Source: Conchocele bisecta
Taxonomy: Eukaryota; Mollusca; Bivalvia; Lucinida; Thyasiridae
DNA length: 64,000 bases
Assembly: GCA_029237695.1 (NCBI GenBank)
Contig: CM055271.1
Span: forward strand, 78,751,488 to 78,815,487
Reading direction: 5' to 3'
Shown: piece after piece, positions 12,072 to 21,079 of the stretch
Position numbering within the stretch: the stretch's first letter is position 1
Layout of the letters: each line of letters begins with the position of its first letter
The notes under the pieces: generated by a model
What the model saw: the letters and a program-made list of their open reading frames with translations, nothing else
Databases searched by the model: none
What the model was told of the DNA's origin: nothing
Program-made: the position numbers and the translations under genes

Positions 12072-12487
12072 TTAGAGAATAGTAGGTTAGTGCCGTGAAT
12101 GGGAAGAAAATATCCGGCAAGGCTCAAGAATTTCTTTATTTTTCATCAGAAGTATATGTTGTGACCACGGTTCAAATGAGTGGTCACAACATATATTTTG
12201 GTTCAGAAATAAGGAAAATAGATAGAGAATAGTAGGTTAGTGCCGTGAATGGGAAAAAATATATGGCAAGGCTCAGGAAACGGGATGGGCGAGGCTCTGC
12301 CGAACACATCCCGTTTCCGTGCCGCGCCAGATATTTTTTCCCATTTACGGCACTAACCTACTATTCTATTTATCCCGTCAACACCTACAAATGGCTGTAA
12401 AATGCAAACATAGTATTGACTGGATATCAAAAATGTTTCACGGAACCGTGTTTCACGGCACATACGCACTGTGTTGACGGGATAAAT
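12072..12487. mobile_element. Composite hairpin element C/D, copy 4 (inverted)
   Basis: Mirror image of copy 2 with a shortened inner hairpin, ending GTTGACGGGATAAA. Confidence 0.76.
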
Positions 12488-13047
12488 ATTGTTCTTGAAA
12501 TGTAAATACATCATTGAGCTAAATTTAATTGATAAAATATTTGTGACATTTTTTTTGATTCACAAAAAAATATGTTTTCATCAATTGTCAAAAGCATGTT
12601 TTTTTACATATATTTTGGCGGCCATTTTTGATTCTTGGTTGCCTAGAGCGCCCATAAATATTACTCTATGATGGTTGGATTTATGTTATTCATCCCCATA
12701 TAATTATACACTTATTGCATCTGATTTCGTGATTAGTTCCCATTTTATAACTTTTTGGTTTTTGCTTAATTTCAATGGCGGCCATCATGTTGTTGAGCTA
12801 GTTTCTGGTATTTCCTCAAGGTAGAATTTGGTAAACATCTTTTTTATTCAATAACTAATCAAAGACTTGAAAACAGTTGAGAAAATAAGTGTTGCAATGT
12901 TGTCCAACCTCAGTGGATTTTGAGGCTTTCTTTATCGGACTATTAGAGAGGTTCCACTGTATATGAATTACATGACTGTTTGAATAAAACTAAAGTGTTT
13001 ACAAACAAACCAACACACATGACTGTTAATCAGTGTATGGAAAAATA
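12488..13047. other. Host intron 1 before P1, no gene seen
   Basis: AT-rich. It ends in a relic TTAGAGAGGTTCCACTGTAT (CAGTG family) and in the left flank of P1 that is paralogous to 34207-34345. Confidence 0.5.
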
Positions 13048-13133
13048 CAAAATGTACATGTCAAATATAGATACGTGTAACACCTACATGTACATGTCAA
13101 ATATAGATACGTGTAACACCTACATGTACATGT
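13048..13133. repeat. 36-bp direct repeat next to P1
   Basis: TACATGTCAAATATAGATAC followed by GTGTAACACCTACATG occurs twice in tandem (from about 13058 and 13094). The paralogous site at 34290 has a single unit. Confidence 0.8.
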
Positions 13134-13138
13134 ACAAT
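13134..13138. repeat. P1 target-site duplication, left copy (ACAAT)
   Basis: ACAAT precedes the P1 terminus and is repeated at 31136-31140. Polintons usually make 6-bp duplications. TACAAT also fits if the last T of the right end is counted as target DNA, and the same ambiguity exists for P2. Confidence 0.85.
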
Positions 13139-13375
13139 AGTAGTATAAAGGGAGTCAAAATGATACCACCTGCGGTGGCATTATTTATAACCCTTTATAC
13201 CACCCCCACCACCCCCGAAAAATCAAAAATTGGTTAACGAGGAAATTGTCTCCCACCAACCACGAAAAATTGGTCGTGTAAATTTATGATAAAATAATTA
13301 TTTCAATGTGCCCACGAGTGATAGTTTATATTCCAACACCCCATTTTTCTCCTCCAATATAGCTAATTTATTTCG
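13139..13375 (+). repeat. P1 left terminal inverted repeat (237 bp)
   Basis: It begins AGTAGTATAAAGGGAGTC and matches the complement of 30899-31135 except for a few substitutions. The inner end falls at TTATTTCG, where left and right diverge. Because the right-hand repeat contains the 3' end of the zinc-finger gene, this left repeat carries an orphan 3' fragment of that gene on the - strand. Confidence 0.95.
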
Positions 13376-13436
13376 ACGATGTCGAATTGTAGTCCAATTA
13401 TATTGGTGTCATAAATACCTTATGTTTTTTTCACGT

Positions 13437-13467
13437 CCAATTGAACATATAAATTTAATAGGTTATA
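13437..13467 (+). promoter_or_regulatory. Promoter-like block upstream of P1 g1
   Basis: CCAATTGAACATATAAATTT followed by AATAGGTTATA, 20 bp before the g1 ATG. It closely matches the block upstream of the polymerase but lies outside the terminal inverted repeat, so it is not part of the repeat itself. Confidence 0.5.
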
Positions 13468-13486
13468 ATAAAAATATTATAACAAA

Positions 13487-13873
13487 ATGGATAATAAAAT
13501 ACGCAACGAATTGGAATTGTATAATGACCTTGCTGAAGAATTTTACGCCGCTGTTTCTACAGTATTAAAACACGGTAAAATGACAATACTATGTGGTATC
13601 GAATACATGAAATATCAGCGTAATTTATTACGCTGCGATAAAAACGTTGCATTTACAATATTAAACCGGCAATTATGTCGCCGGTATAAGTCTCAAATTT
13701 ATGTAATGAAGCGACTAAATAGGATCAATAGGATCGTAGAAACACTACCGAAATATTATCAAACTAATTTTATAAAACAGTTTAAAATCAAAGATTCGTT
13801 TACGGATATGCGTTTCTACAATATCGCTTTTAACGAAGAAATTGGAAAATTATTAGAAGAAATTGGAAATTGA
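13487..13873 (+). CDS. P1 g1: small Polinton protein, paralogue of g2
   Basis: A 128-residue charged protein without a recognised domain. It shares with its neighbour g2 the block IEYMKYQRNLLR, then DKNV-FTIL-RQLC, and a C-terminal pattern of DSFT-x-x-x-FY-x-IA. The two genes are a tandem duplication. The start is the first ATG after an AT-rich leader that contains a promoter-like block also found upstream of the polymerase (13437-13467). The C-terminus has an in-frame 7-codon tandem repeat (EEIGKLLEEIGN) where P2 has one unit. Being first in the element, next to the terminal repeat, it may be early-expressed or regulatory; that is a guess. Confidence 0.65.
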   Translation: MDNKIRNELELYNDLAEEFYAAVSTVLKHGKMTILCGIEYMKYQRNLLRCDKNVAFTILNRQLCRRYKSQIYVMKRLNRINRIVETLPKYYQTNFIKQFKIKDSFTDMRFYNIAFNEEIGKLLEEIGN

Positions 13874-13900
13874 ACAGAAAAAAAACAACTATTAGAGAAA

Positions 13901-14254
13901 ATGGATAATACAATACAATTGGAATTGAAAGTTTTTAATGTCTGTGTTGAAGAAGTTTACGAAGCTTACGGGGGTTATAATCCTGTATATAAATTCTATA
14001 AAATGAGAACACTAGGCGATATCGAATACATGAAATACCAGCGTAATTTATTACGCTCCGATAAAAACGTTACATTTACAATATTATACCGGCAATTATG
14101 TCAACTGTACAAGAGGCAAATACAAACATTAAGACGGATAATGCGTATCGGATATGAAACTAAGGTGTATTATATAAAATTGTTAAAACCCAACGATTCG
14201 TTTACGAATATACATTTCTACGATATCGCTTATAAAGATATTAATAATTTGTAA
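13901..14254 (+). CDS. P1 g2: small Polinton protein, paralogue of g1
   Basis: 117 residues, 27 bp downstream of g1 and in the same direction. It has the conserved IEYMKYQRNLLRSDKNV core shared with g1, a basic central region (YKRQIQTLRRIMRIG) and a conserved tail. It is open and almost identical in P2 (59164-59517), while many neighbours have indels, so the frame is probably real. No family was recognised. Confidence 0.65.
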   Translation: MDNTIQLELKVFNVCVEEVYEAYGGYNPVYKFYKMRTLGDIEYMKYQRNLLRSDKNVTFTILYRQLCQLYKRQIQTLRRIMRIGYETKVYYIKLLKPNDSFTNIHFYDIAYKDINNL

Positions 14255-14258
14255 AAAA

Positions 14259-14609
14259 TTAAAAAAAAAAATAGCAAAAGCCTCCACTCGTGCACAACAC
14301 CCCAGCGACTGGGCAGATTTCTAGCCGGCACCCAGCCACTGGGGTGTTGGGACCTTTCTTAAGCCCACGCATCTGTTGGCTCACATTCTGGGTCGCCTTG
14401 AACCCCATTGCCAATTCCTCTATTAAGAGAAACCAGCGAAGTATGGCGAGCCTATGTGTGAATTTGGTTTCCGAAATTGCAAAGCTCTTAGGCAGAAATC
14501 TTTTAGGCCGGCACCTTTGAGCTACACAATTACATCGCCAAATACACACATATGCATAGACTGCTACCATTAAACAGACGAGACGGACGTCATACCGGAT
14601 CAACAACAT
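14259..14609 (-). CDS. P1 g3: small ORF with hydrophobic N-terminus
   Basis: An ORF of about 116 codons convergent with g2, four bases away. The ATG at 14609 gives a hydrophobic stretch (VRLVCLMVAVYAYVCIW) that could be a signal anchor, then a Cys/Arg-rich body. P2 keeps the frame except near the C-terminus, where one extra G changes the tail. Weak point: the two copies are nearly identical everywhere, so conservation says little, and no homologue is recognised. An overlapping + strand ORF in the same stretch is less plausible. Confidence 0.3.
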   Translation of the reverse strand: MLLIRYDVRLVCLMVAVYAYVCIWRCNCVAQRCRPKRFLPKSFAISETKFTHRLAILRWFLLIEELAMGFKATQNVSQQMRGLKKGPNTPVAGCRLEICPVAGVLCTSGGFCYFFF

Positions 14610-14639
14610 AGCACACACGAGATGAGACCAATTGTTGTA

Positions 14640-15147
14640 AGGTCAACAAACATATATATACTCATCAGTTTCCTATACAACATACAAATGGTGTGCATAT
14701 TATAATTATTTATTAATACCTATTGGCGAAAGAAAACATGTGATGGTTCGTTATTTTGTTAATTTTATAATTAATTTTATATTTTTTTTTAATAATTTAA
14801 AGCTGAACACCCCTATTATTACATAGTAATTCATTTATGTTGTAACGACAATGTTTCAATTACACGGGTTATGGCCCATGCGTAAATTGATAACCGAGGT
14901 AAACAGAGCCGAGTGTATAAATTACACGGGTTATGAACCATGCGTAAATTGATAGCCAAGGTAAACAGAGCCGAGTGTATCAATTACACAGACGGTGTGT
15001 ACAGTGTAATACTCGACTGAATTTGTAATTCTCAGTGAAAAACACATGTTGTATAGGTATGTAAATTTGTTTACTGCATCAATATAATTTTGAAAAAATT
15101 AGGAAAATTATAAAATTAAGAAAAAAATTTTTTTTTTAAAAATTATT
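14640..15147. other. P1 intergenic region with a 62-bp direct repeat
   Basis: About 500 bp without a convincing gene. It contains two direct copies of a 62-bp unit (14858-14919 and 14920-14981), each starting CAATTACACGGGTTATG and ending GAGCCGAGTGTAT, then a partial third copy. At 15085-15112 is an ATAATTTTGAAAAAATTAGG block that recurs after the ATPase gene (23018-23045). It is the largest gene-free interval in the element, and the P2 equivalent is 58269-58800. Candidate promoter, replication or packaging region. Confidence 0.6.
14858..14981. repeat. P1 62-bp direct repeat, two units
   Basis: Two adjacent 62-bp units differing at about five positions, followed by a diverging third start at 14982. 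P2 has the same pair at about 58439-58562 in inverted orientation. Confidence 0.85.
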
Positions 15148-15798
15148 TTATAATGGTGCTGTAACATTTCCTCCGACTTTATTTCCAAGTTTTACCCTAA
15201 ATTTATCCCAATCAGTACACTCAATTTTGGGAATGGTGGCGCACGCCTTGATCCTTATATAATTTTTTAATTCTTCATATCTCCCCATTTCTTCCACCAC
15301 GGATTCAAACTCTAAATTTGATATTTTCTTATCGGCCAACGCTTTGGACACCATAACGTCGATGCTATTTTTCTTAGACCTAGCGAGAACGGATATTCTA
15401 TCATGTTTTCTACTTTTTTTCTCGAGTTTTCCACCCACCGCCCTAATTACCATACAAAGTGTTCTAGATAAAACGGTAATTCCACTCAAAACCCCTGCAA
15501 GTGGAATCATTACAATTGTAGATAGCGTTGCAGCAGTCCCCGCCCCACGCAACACAGAAACACTTGCCAGAACCGTACTAGATGCTTCAGCTATGTTTGC
15601 CGCGCGCTTATATTTGTTAGCGTGTCTTTTTCTATTTGCACATTCTCTAACTAAAATATATTGCATAGCGACGATATTATTCAACCTAAAATCTGAACTT
15701 CTTTCGTTAATTGGATATAGTGTTGGTGGAGTGGTATTGAGAGTTGGATACAGTGTTGGTGGAGTGGTATTGAGAGTTGGATATGGTGATTCGTTCAT
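15148..15798 (-). CDS. P1 g4: conserved Polinton membrane protein
   Basis: 216 residues. The N-terminus has a tandem Tyr-Pro-Thr-Leu-Asn-Thr-Thr-Pro-Pro motif encoded by a repeated nucleotide block. The middle has a hydrophobic hairpin with Gly/Ala-rich segments (AGTAATLSTIVMIPLAGVLS) consistent with two membrane segments. The C-terminal half is charged: RISVLARSKKNSIDVMVSKAL, then an acidic EFESVVEEMGRYEELK-type helix. Similar proteins occur beside capsid genes in animal Polintons, from memory. Function unknown; possibly membrane remodelling or virion-associated. Confidence 0.65.
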   Translation of the reverse strand: MNESPYPTLNTTPPTLYPTLNTTPPTLYPINERSSDFRLNNIVAMQYILVRECANRKRHANKYKRAANIAEASSTVLASVSVLRGAGTAATLSTIVMIPLAGVLSGITVLSRTLCMVIRAVGGKLEKKSRKHDRISVLARSKKNSIDVMVSKALADKKISNLEFESVVEEMGRYEELKNYIRIKACATIPKIECTDWDKFRVKLGNKVGGNVTAPL

Positions 15799-15826
15799 AG
15801 TTAAATTTATTTCAATATATTAGTAT

Positions 15827-17516
15827 TTACACAATAAGTTCAATTAACAATGAGACAATAGTGGAAGAACTCTCTGAGTCACCGATTTTCGTAACAAAGT
15901 TAATAACACTACCTTTGGAAAGTCTAATTCGATCATTACCGGCGAACGAAACAATCGTCGAACTATCTCCAGAGATTTTAGTGACTCCAACCCCCCGTTC
16001 TTCCCAATCTACTACAATATTTATCGCGACCGCGCCCACAGGTTTACCATTAGCATTAACCGAGCAGACCGCCATTTGGATAACTTCACCTGCAGCTGTC
16101 ATAGTGTATCCCCCATATTTATTACTCGCTTTGGCACCGAACGAATATTCATAGTGCCCCACAACCAATGGGCCCCGCTTCTCAGCCCAAACTGTTATGA
16201 CACGTTTTGGTGTTTTCATTGTTTTCACTATTCCGGCAAGCGCCCTGTTTGCGTTATATGCCTCAGTACGAATCTCATAAGAGGCCTCCTCAAGAGCTTT
16301 GGTCGCGGCTATACGATCATGTTTCAGTTTATCAGAAACTTCGGTTATTTTTCCATCTAGTTTGGTAAGTGCCGCTTCTCTGCTGAGAGAGTCCTCTAAG
16401 CGCAACGCATCATAAGCCTCCGTAATGGTCGCCTGGTGACCTTCTAATGCTTTATCAATACCCGACCGGGCCTCTTTTTTAAATTTTTGAAATTCAGTTA
16501 TTTTTTCATCTAGTTCGGTAAGTGTCGCTTCTCTGTTGATAGAGTCCTCTAAGAGCAACACCCTATAAGCTTCCGTAATATCCGTCTGGTGGTCTTCTCG
16601 GGCTTTCTCAATACCCGTTCGGACTCCATCAAGATCAAACCAGGTCTCTTTTTTAAATTCGGTTATTTTTTCGTATATGTCAGTAAGTGCCGCTTCTCTG
16701 TTGAGAGAGTCCTCTGAGCGTAACGCCCCATAAGCCTCCGCAATGGCCTCTTTGTGGTCTTCTCGGACCCCCTCAACCCCCGATCTGGTCTCTTTCAGAA
16801 ATTCGGCTATTTTACCGTCTAGTTCGGTAAGTGTCGCTTCTTTACTATGAGAGTTCTCTAAGCGCAACGCATCATAAGCCTCCGCAATGGCCTCCTCAAG
16901 GTTCGACTGGTGGTCTTCTCGGACTTTATCAATACCCGACCGGGTCTCTTTTCGAAATTTGGTTATTTTTTTATCTAGTTCAGTAAGTGCCGCTTCTCTG
17001 ATGAGAGAGTCTTCTGAGCGCAACACCTCATAAGCCTTCGTAAGGTCCGCCTGGTGGTCTTCTCGGGCTTTCTCAATACCCGACGTGGCCTCTTTTTCGA
17101 AAATCGATTATTTTCCCGTCTAATTCAGCAAGTGTAGCTTCTTTGCTGAGAGAGTCTTCTAAGCGCAACGCATCATAAACCGCCGTAATGTCAATCTGGC
17201 GGTCTTCTCGGGCTTTATCAATCCCCAACCGGGCCTCTTTTCTAAATTTGGTTATTTTTTTACCTAGTTCGTTTAGTTCCGTATGCGTTTCTTCACGACT
17301 TTGTGTATTCACAGCCAGGGCATATTCTCTAAGTTGTGATAGTAGACTTTTGTGAATCTTGTCCGTGGCCCTCGATATAGTTCTATTGATCAAGGCCTTT
17401 GTTTTTTGGGTAGTTAAAAATTCGCCCTCTGTCGGGATGAATCCCCCTTCTGCCGGTTCCAAATTATTTGAATTTGTCACCCAATCGGAAGAACTACCTG
17501 GTCCGTATATACTCAT
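15827..17516 (-). pseudogene. P1 g5: fiber-like protein, frameshifted
   Basis: An N-terminal head (MSIYGPGSSSDWVTNSNN...) is followed by a long alpha-helical, heptad-rich shaft of at least six imperfect repeats of about 50-60 residues, each with an LRLEDSL-REA-LTELD-KI core, a K/E linker and an EDHQ-x-x-I-x-EAY end. The C-terminal domain of about 125 residues is predicted beta-rich (starts VITVWAEKRGPL, ends STIVSLLIELIV). Head, coiled-coil shaft and beta knob is the architecture of trimeric fibers. The frame is broken near 17090-17105. Start chosen at MSIYGPG; an upstream in-frame ATG (17543) would add nine residues. It neighbours the probable penton gene g6. Confidence 0.7.
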
Positions 17517-17560
17517 AATGTTGATAATATATATTACGAACATGCGTTTAATTCTAAATA

Positions 17561-17580
17561 ATTTTCTTAAAATTAATTAA
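17561..17580 (-). promoter_or_regulatory. AT-rich motif upstream of g5
   Basis: Read on the - strand this is TTAATTAATTTTAAGAAAAT. The core AATTAATTTTAAGAAAA also precedes g8 (21001-21020) and abuts the ATG of g10 (23277-23293). Repetition in front of three structural-type genes suggests a promoter or leader element. Confidence 0.45.
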
Positions 17581-17590
17581 TTTAAAATTT

Positions 17591-18278
17591 TTAATTTGAA
17601 ATTTCTAGGACGACCGAAATCGGGTAATCGTTCTTCAACTCTCTCCCTTTATCATCAAGAATAGAAATCTTCAACTCGTGGATGTGTCCCGATTCCAAAA
17701 CTTTCATCTCGGGGTGTGGGAAGTCTAAGGTCACAGTCTCGCCATAGAAACAGTCGCTGGCGGGCACAGTTTTCAGTAATGTGCTGGGGGATCCGTCTAC
17801 CGTGTTGTACGATGTGTTCACCCGATCAAGGCGCACCCCGAGAGTTTTCGTGAAGGTGAAGTCCACCGGATTATCACCGACGTACTCACCCGGGGTAAAC
17901 ACTCCTTTGTTTGAGGAGTATGTCTCTCTAAAACCGAGTTGAATACCCAACCCCGGGGAGACCACTACCTTATTATCAGTGATGATGGTCATTGTTGCGA
18001 GCCCGGTAGCCTTCGATACTGTGAGGTTGATTATACCGTCAAGCTCTGATTTGACAAAATCTTTGAGCTGTCTTATTCCCCACAGTCCGTGAGGCAGCTT
18101 TACACCTAATTGTTGTCCATCATTCACATAGTAAAACCCTTCGCTCTTCCCCACATTCTGCCATCCAACCGTGAAGGTGATTGATCTAAGGCCTACCCGG
18201 CGTTTTTCCGCAGCAGTTGTCTATTAATTTTTGAAGTTCACAACTCCCTTTTTGAACATTAGTTATAGTAGCAAACAT
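17591..18278 (-). pseudogene. P1 g6: probable penton/minor capsid protein, frameshifted
   Basis: Equivalent of the intact 228-residue P2 protein (55159-55845). P1 has one extra A in an A-run near 18208 that breaks the frame after about 25 codons; the rest (about 187 codons) is open. Features: YYVNDGQQL, GLWGIRQLKDFVKSEL, TGLATMTI, GIQLGF, STLLKTVP and a C-terminal HELKISILDDKGRELKN beta strand. This pattern recurs in proteins next to capsid genes in animal Polintons, as I recall them. The assignment as penton-type minor capsid rests on that and on its neighbour, the fiber-like g5. Confidence 0.55.
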
Positions 18279-18292
18279 AATAATATCTTTCA
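18279..18292. promoter_or_regulatory. 14-bp divergent intergenic gap between g6 and g7
   Basis: The start codons of g6 (-, 18276-18278) and g7 (+, 18293) are separated by 14 bp of AT-rich DNA, the same in P2 (55145-55158). Promoters of each gene must overlap the coding region of the other. Confidence 0.55.
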
Positions 18293-19743
18293 ATGGATAC
18301 CAAAGCATTTAGCTTTAACTCTAATGTAAAGTACGCGGTCGGAGGTAAATACACACAAAAAGACGTTGTTAACCCCCTTGTACACCCAACCGTAACGGTT
18401 AGACCGGACAGCGGCTTTGCCACCAATTTCCCTAATATCTTTGAACAATATAGGCTGCCCAAGATTACTACGATGGAGGTGGTAAACGGTGGAAAGCAAC
18501 ACCGATGCAGTTTTGGCAGAACCAAATAAATTTTGCTGTATGGTGCGCAACAGCCGGGTGTGGAGTTTCATATAAAGACCATCTGACATCCAAGAATGTC
18601 ATGCTCCAAAGTGTCTACAACTTTCACGTGTATTATACTATTAGGAGGATCTCAAAGAACTAGGTATTTCACTACCTCAAGACGACGCCTGGAATCCCAT
18701 TTCCAACGCATACGACCGTATGGTGTTTGAAAGACTGTGTAACGAATTTAACGTTTCAAAAGACGCGGACTGGAGACAGAAAGCATTTCCTACCAGCACC
18801 GGCCTCGGGGACGTTCTCATTCACGGCCAGTCCGGGAATTGGACACAGACTGATTTTAGACACGATCACTCCGGTGACCACATCGTCAGTCGGAACGCCG
18901 GGAATTTTGACCCCGCGACTATGACATTCGGGCCGGAAGTGTCTGGAGGTCGGCACTGTGGCGTGTTTTCTTGTAAAATGTTACCTCCGAAACGGGCTCA
19001 CGTCGATTACATACAGCAGGCTGCTGAGGTTCAGGACGCGTGGGGTACATTTATGTTAGATAAGGGTATAGGGTTCACGCAGGCCGGGGTTACTCGCGTC
19101 AACGACTCCATTCGCACGTACGTCTGGGCCATCCTCGGCGCACAGAAGCAAACTCGCAGTTCTATATGGGCTGGGCACGGAACGGCGTTTGATGCACAAA
19201 AACAATTCTTGGCACTTGTAGAGGACGCCCATCTCAGCTAGGGTGGACCTGGAGAAGGCGATCCAGAATTATCAAGACGTTTTACAGAATGCCAGCACCC
19301 CAGTAGACTATGTATTTGGAATAGGTCTTTATATGGCGCCGAGCAATATGATACTACGAGACGACCCGGTTGACGGTTACAATAATCAGATCGTAATCGC
19401 CACCGCCAATCAAAAAATCGGCCACAACGGTAACGTGAACACGGATATCATCAAGCGCACCCCCAACATGATCGGGTTCAACAGTGGAACCGATTTCATA
19501 AAACACAAAATGGATACACCTCCCCCAATTCGTAAATTGGACACACAATCGAACCCAGTACCACCAATTCGTAAATTGGATGCACCATCGAGTTCCATCA
19601 ACAGACCAATCGCGATTGGAGAAACACCAATCATCAACACCAATCGCAGATTGGGTGAAATTGGAAGCACAACACACGAGGAGGAGAAATTAGGGCTCGT
19701 CATCACCCTCGTGGCGATCGGATTATTTACGCTTTGGTTGTAG
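18293..19743 (+). pseudogene. P1 g7: conserved tail-anchored Polinton protein, multiply frameshifted
   Basis: About 480 codons. Recognisable blocks: MDTKAFSFNSNVKYAVGGKY at the start; an ELGISLPQDDAWNP segment; an ERLCNEFNVSKDADWRQ block; a Gly/His-rich middle; and a C-terminal hydrophobic anchor (LGLVITLVAIGLFTLWL). A Pro-rich linker before the anchor has two direct PPIRKLD repeats encoded by palindromic DNA. P1 has frame breaks near 18489, 18655, 19165 and 19229; P2 has one. It converges with g8 and overlaps its end by 21 bp. Not assigned to a named family; its size and place among capsid genes suggest a virion component. Confidence 0.6.
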
Positions 19744-20994
19744 GAACTCTCTGGCGAAGAATAGTAGGAGACCGGCGATTGCCACGATTAAAGCCCAGGT
19801 ATTTTTGGCTAGCCATCCGGCCGTTTTTGATAATATAGATAGCAAGTAAGAAACGATACTTCCGATCAGTCCAGGTAGTGCGGCAGCCGCCTTTCCAGCT
19901 AATTTAGCTAGAAGATTGGCGAGGGCTTTTAGTTGTTTTTTTACCCACTCCTTGGCTCCACCGGATGGAGCGGGTGCTGGTGCTGGAGCGGGTGGTGGCG
20001 CCGCACCACCAGTGAAAGCTAGAACTATGGTCGATATAGTCATGCCGATAGCAACGAGGATGCTTGCTATCGTGACGCCCTGCTCTCTGAACAGAGTGCG
20101 AAGACGCTCACCGAGTGTCGTCTTCTCGTGCAGGACCCTCGAGATTGATTCGCGGATCCGACTTATTTGTGTGCGGAGAGCCTCACGGTTAACCGAGGCG
20201 GCCTCCAAGCGAGCTTCTCTTTCGTCCCGCAAAGACCGCAGTCGTTCGGCGATCCGCTCGGTAGATTCTCTATCGTCACCGGCTTCTCCAGTTTTCTTTC
20301 TTCTAGCGCGATATGTTCATCCAGCGCCGTGAGTTTTGAGAGATTAAGGACCAGTTCGCCCCGGACTGTTTGTAGAGCCTTATCGAGTCCACGGAGTTCT
20401 CGAAGAGGTAACGGTGGGTCATCGTTGAGTATTTTCCCCAATTGTGATTGCACGCTGAACGTGGTCTCCATCGTGTTAATAACGTCGGTGGCTATTTGAG
20501 GGACCTCGCTGAGCTCAACCGTTTCTATCGCGGTGGCCGTCTTCGCTATAGTTTCGTCGGTAGACTTTAGGGCCTCTACAGCGCGGGCCGGTATAATTGT
20601 TTTACCCCTCTTCCAATCCGTGAATCCTAGTTCGTCCCTTATGAATCGGCCACCGCCCGGGTTTCCGGCAATGGTGCCAATCGCTAGGGGTTTACCGGTC
20701 CTCGTGTTGACTATTGGAATATTTGATGCTGCTTTTAGTCGCAATCTACCGTTCATATCAAATTTGAACTTGGAGTAGTCGCGACCGACAGAGGGGACCA
20801 GACCTTTTTCTGCCAAACTGTTGTAGTAGTCGTTTACAGCTCCCTCGAGTAATTCCCGACTTTGACTAGTAGTAGCGCCACCCAATTGTGATTGGATTGG
20901 AACTGGAGTCTCGAGGGAATCCTCGAAATTATCATCACCATCGAGGTAATCCGTCTTTGCCGATTTCATCCATTTCAACATCGTAATCAGCCAT
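19723..20994 (-). pseudogene. P1 g8: coiled-coil and membrane-domain Polinton protein, frameshifted
   Basis: An acidic N-terminus (MADYD...), then a central region with a long coiled coil (LTALDEHIALEERKLE, RLRSLRDEREARLEA). A hydrophobic segment (LFREQGVTIASILVAIGM...) and a Pro/Ala linker follow, and the C-terminus is Ala/Leu-rich and membrane-active (KALANLLAKLAGKAAAALPG, then further hydrophobic segments) with a basic tail. The C-terminal type is a common companion of capsid genes in animal Polintons (recalled). Frame breaks lie near 20970 and 20285. Adenovirus-like membrane-lytic or core function is possible but unproven. Confidence 0.6.
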
Positions 20995-21000
20995 ATTTAT

Positions 21001-21020
21001 AATTTTCTTAAAATTAATTA
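21001..21020 (-). promoter_or_regulatory. AT-rich motif upstream of g8
   Basis: The - strand reads TAATTAATTTTAAGAAAATT, six bases before the g8 ATG. It is the same core as upstream of g5 and g10. Confidence 0.45.
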
Positions 21021-21060
21021 TGTATTAAAGACAAAACCATACGGGTTTAATAGTTTCAAT

Positions 21061-21079
21061 AATTTTGAAAAAATTAATT
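21061..21079 (+). promoter_or_regulatory. AATTTTGAAAAAATTA leader of the capsid gene
   Basis: AATTTTGAAAAAATTAATT directly precedes the capsid ATG at 21080. The block AATTTTGAAAAAATTA recurs at about 15087 and 23020. It could be a transcription element shared by late genes. Confidence 0.4.

Noticed and set aside
14290..14520. + strand ORF of 76 codons opposite g3
   Set aside because: Either strand could be coding, but the - strand ORF is longer and starts with a plausible membrane segment; neither is well supported.
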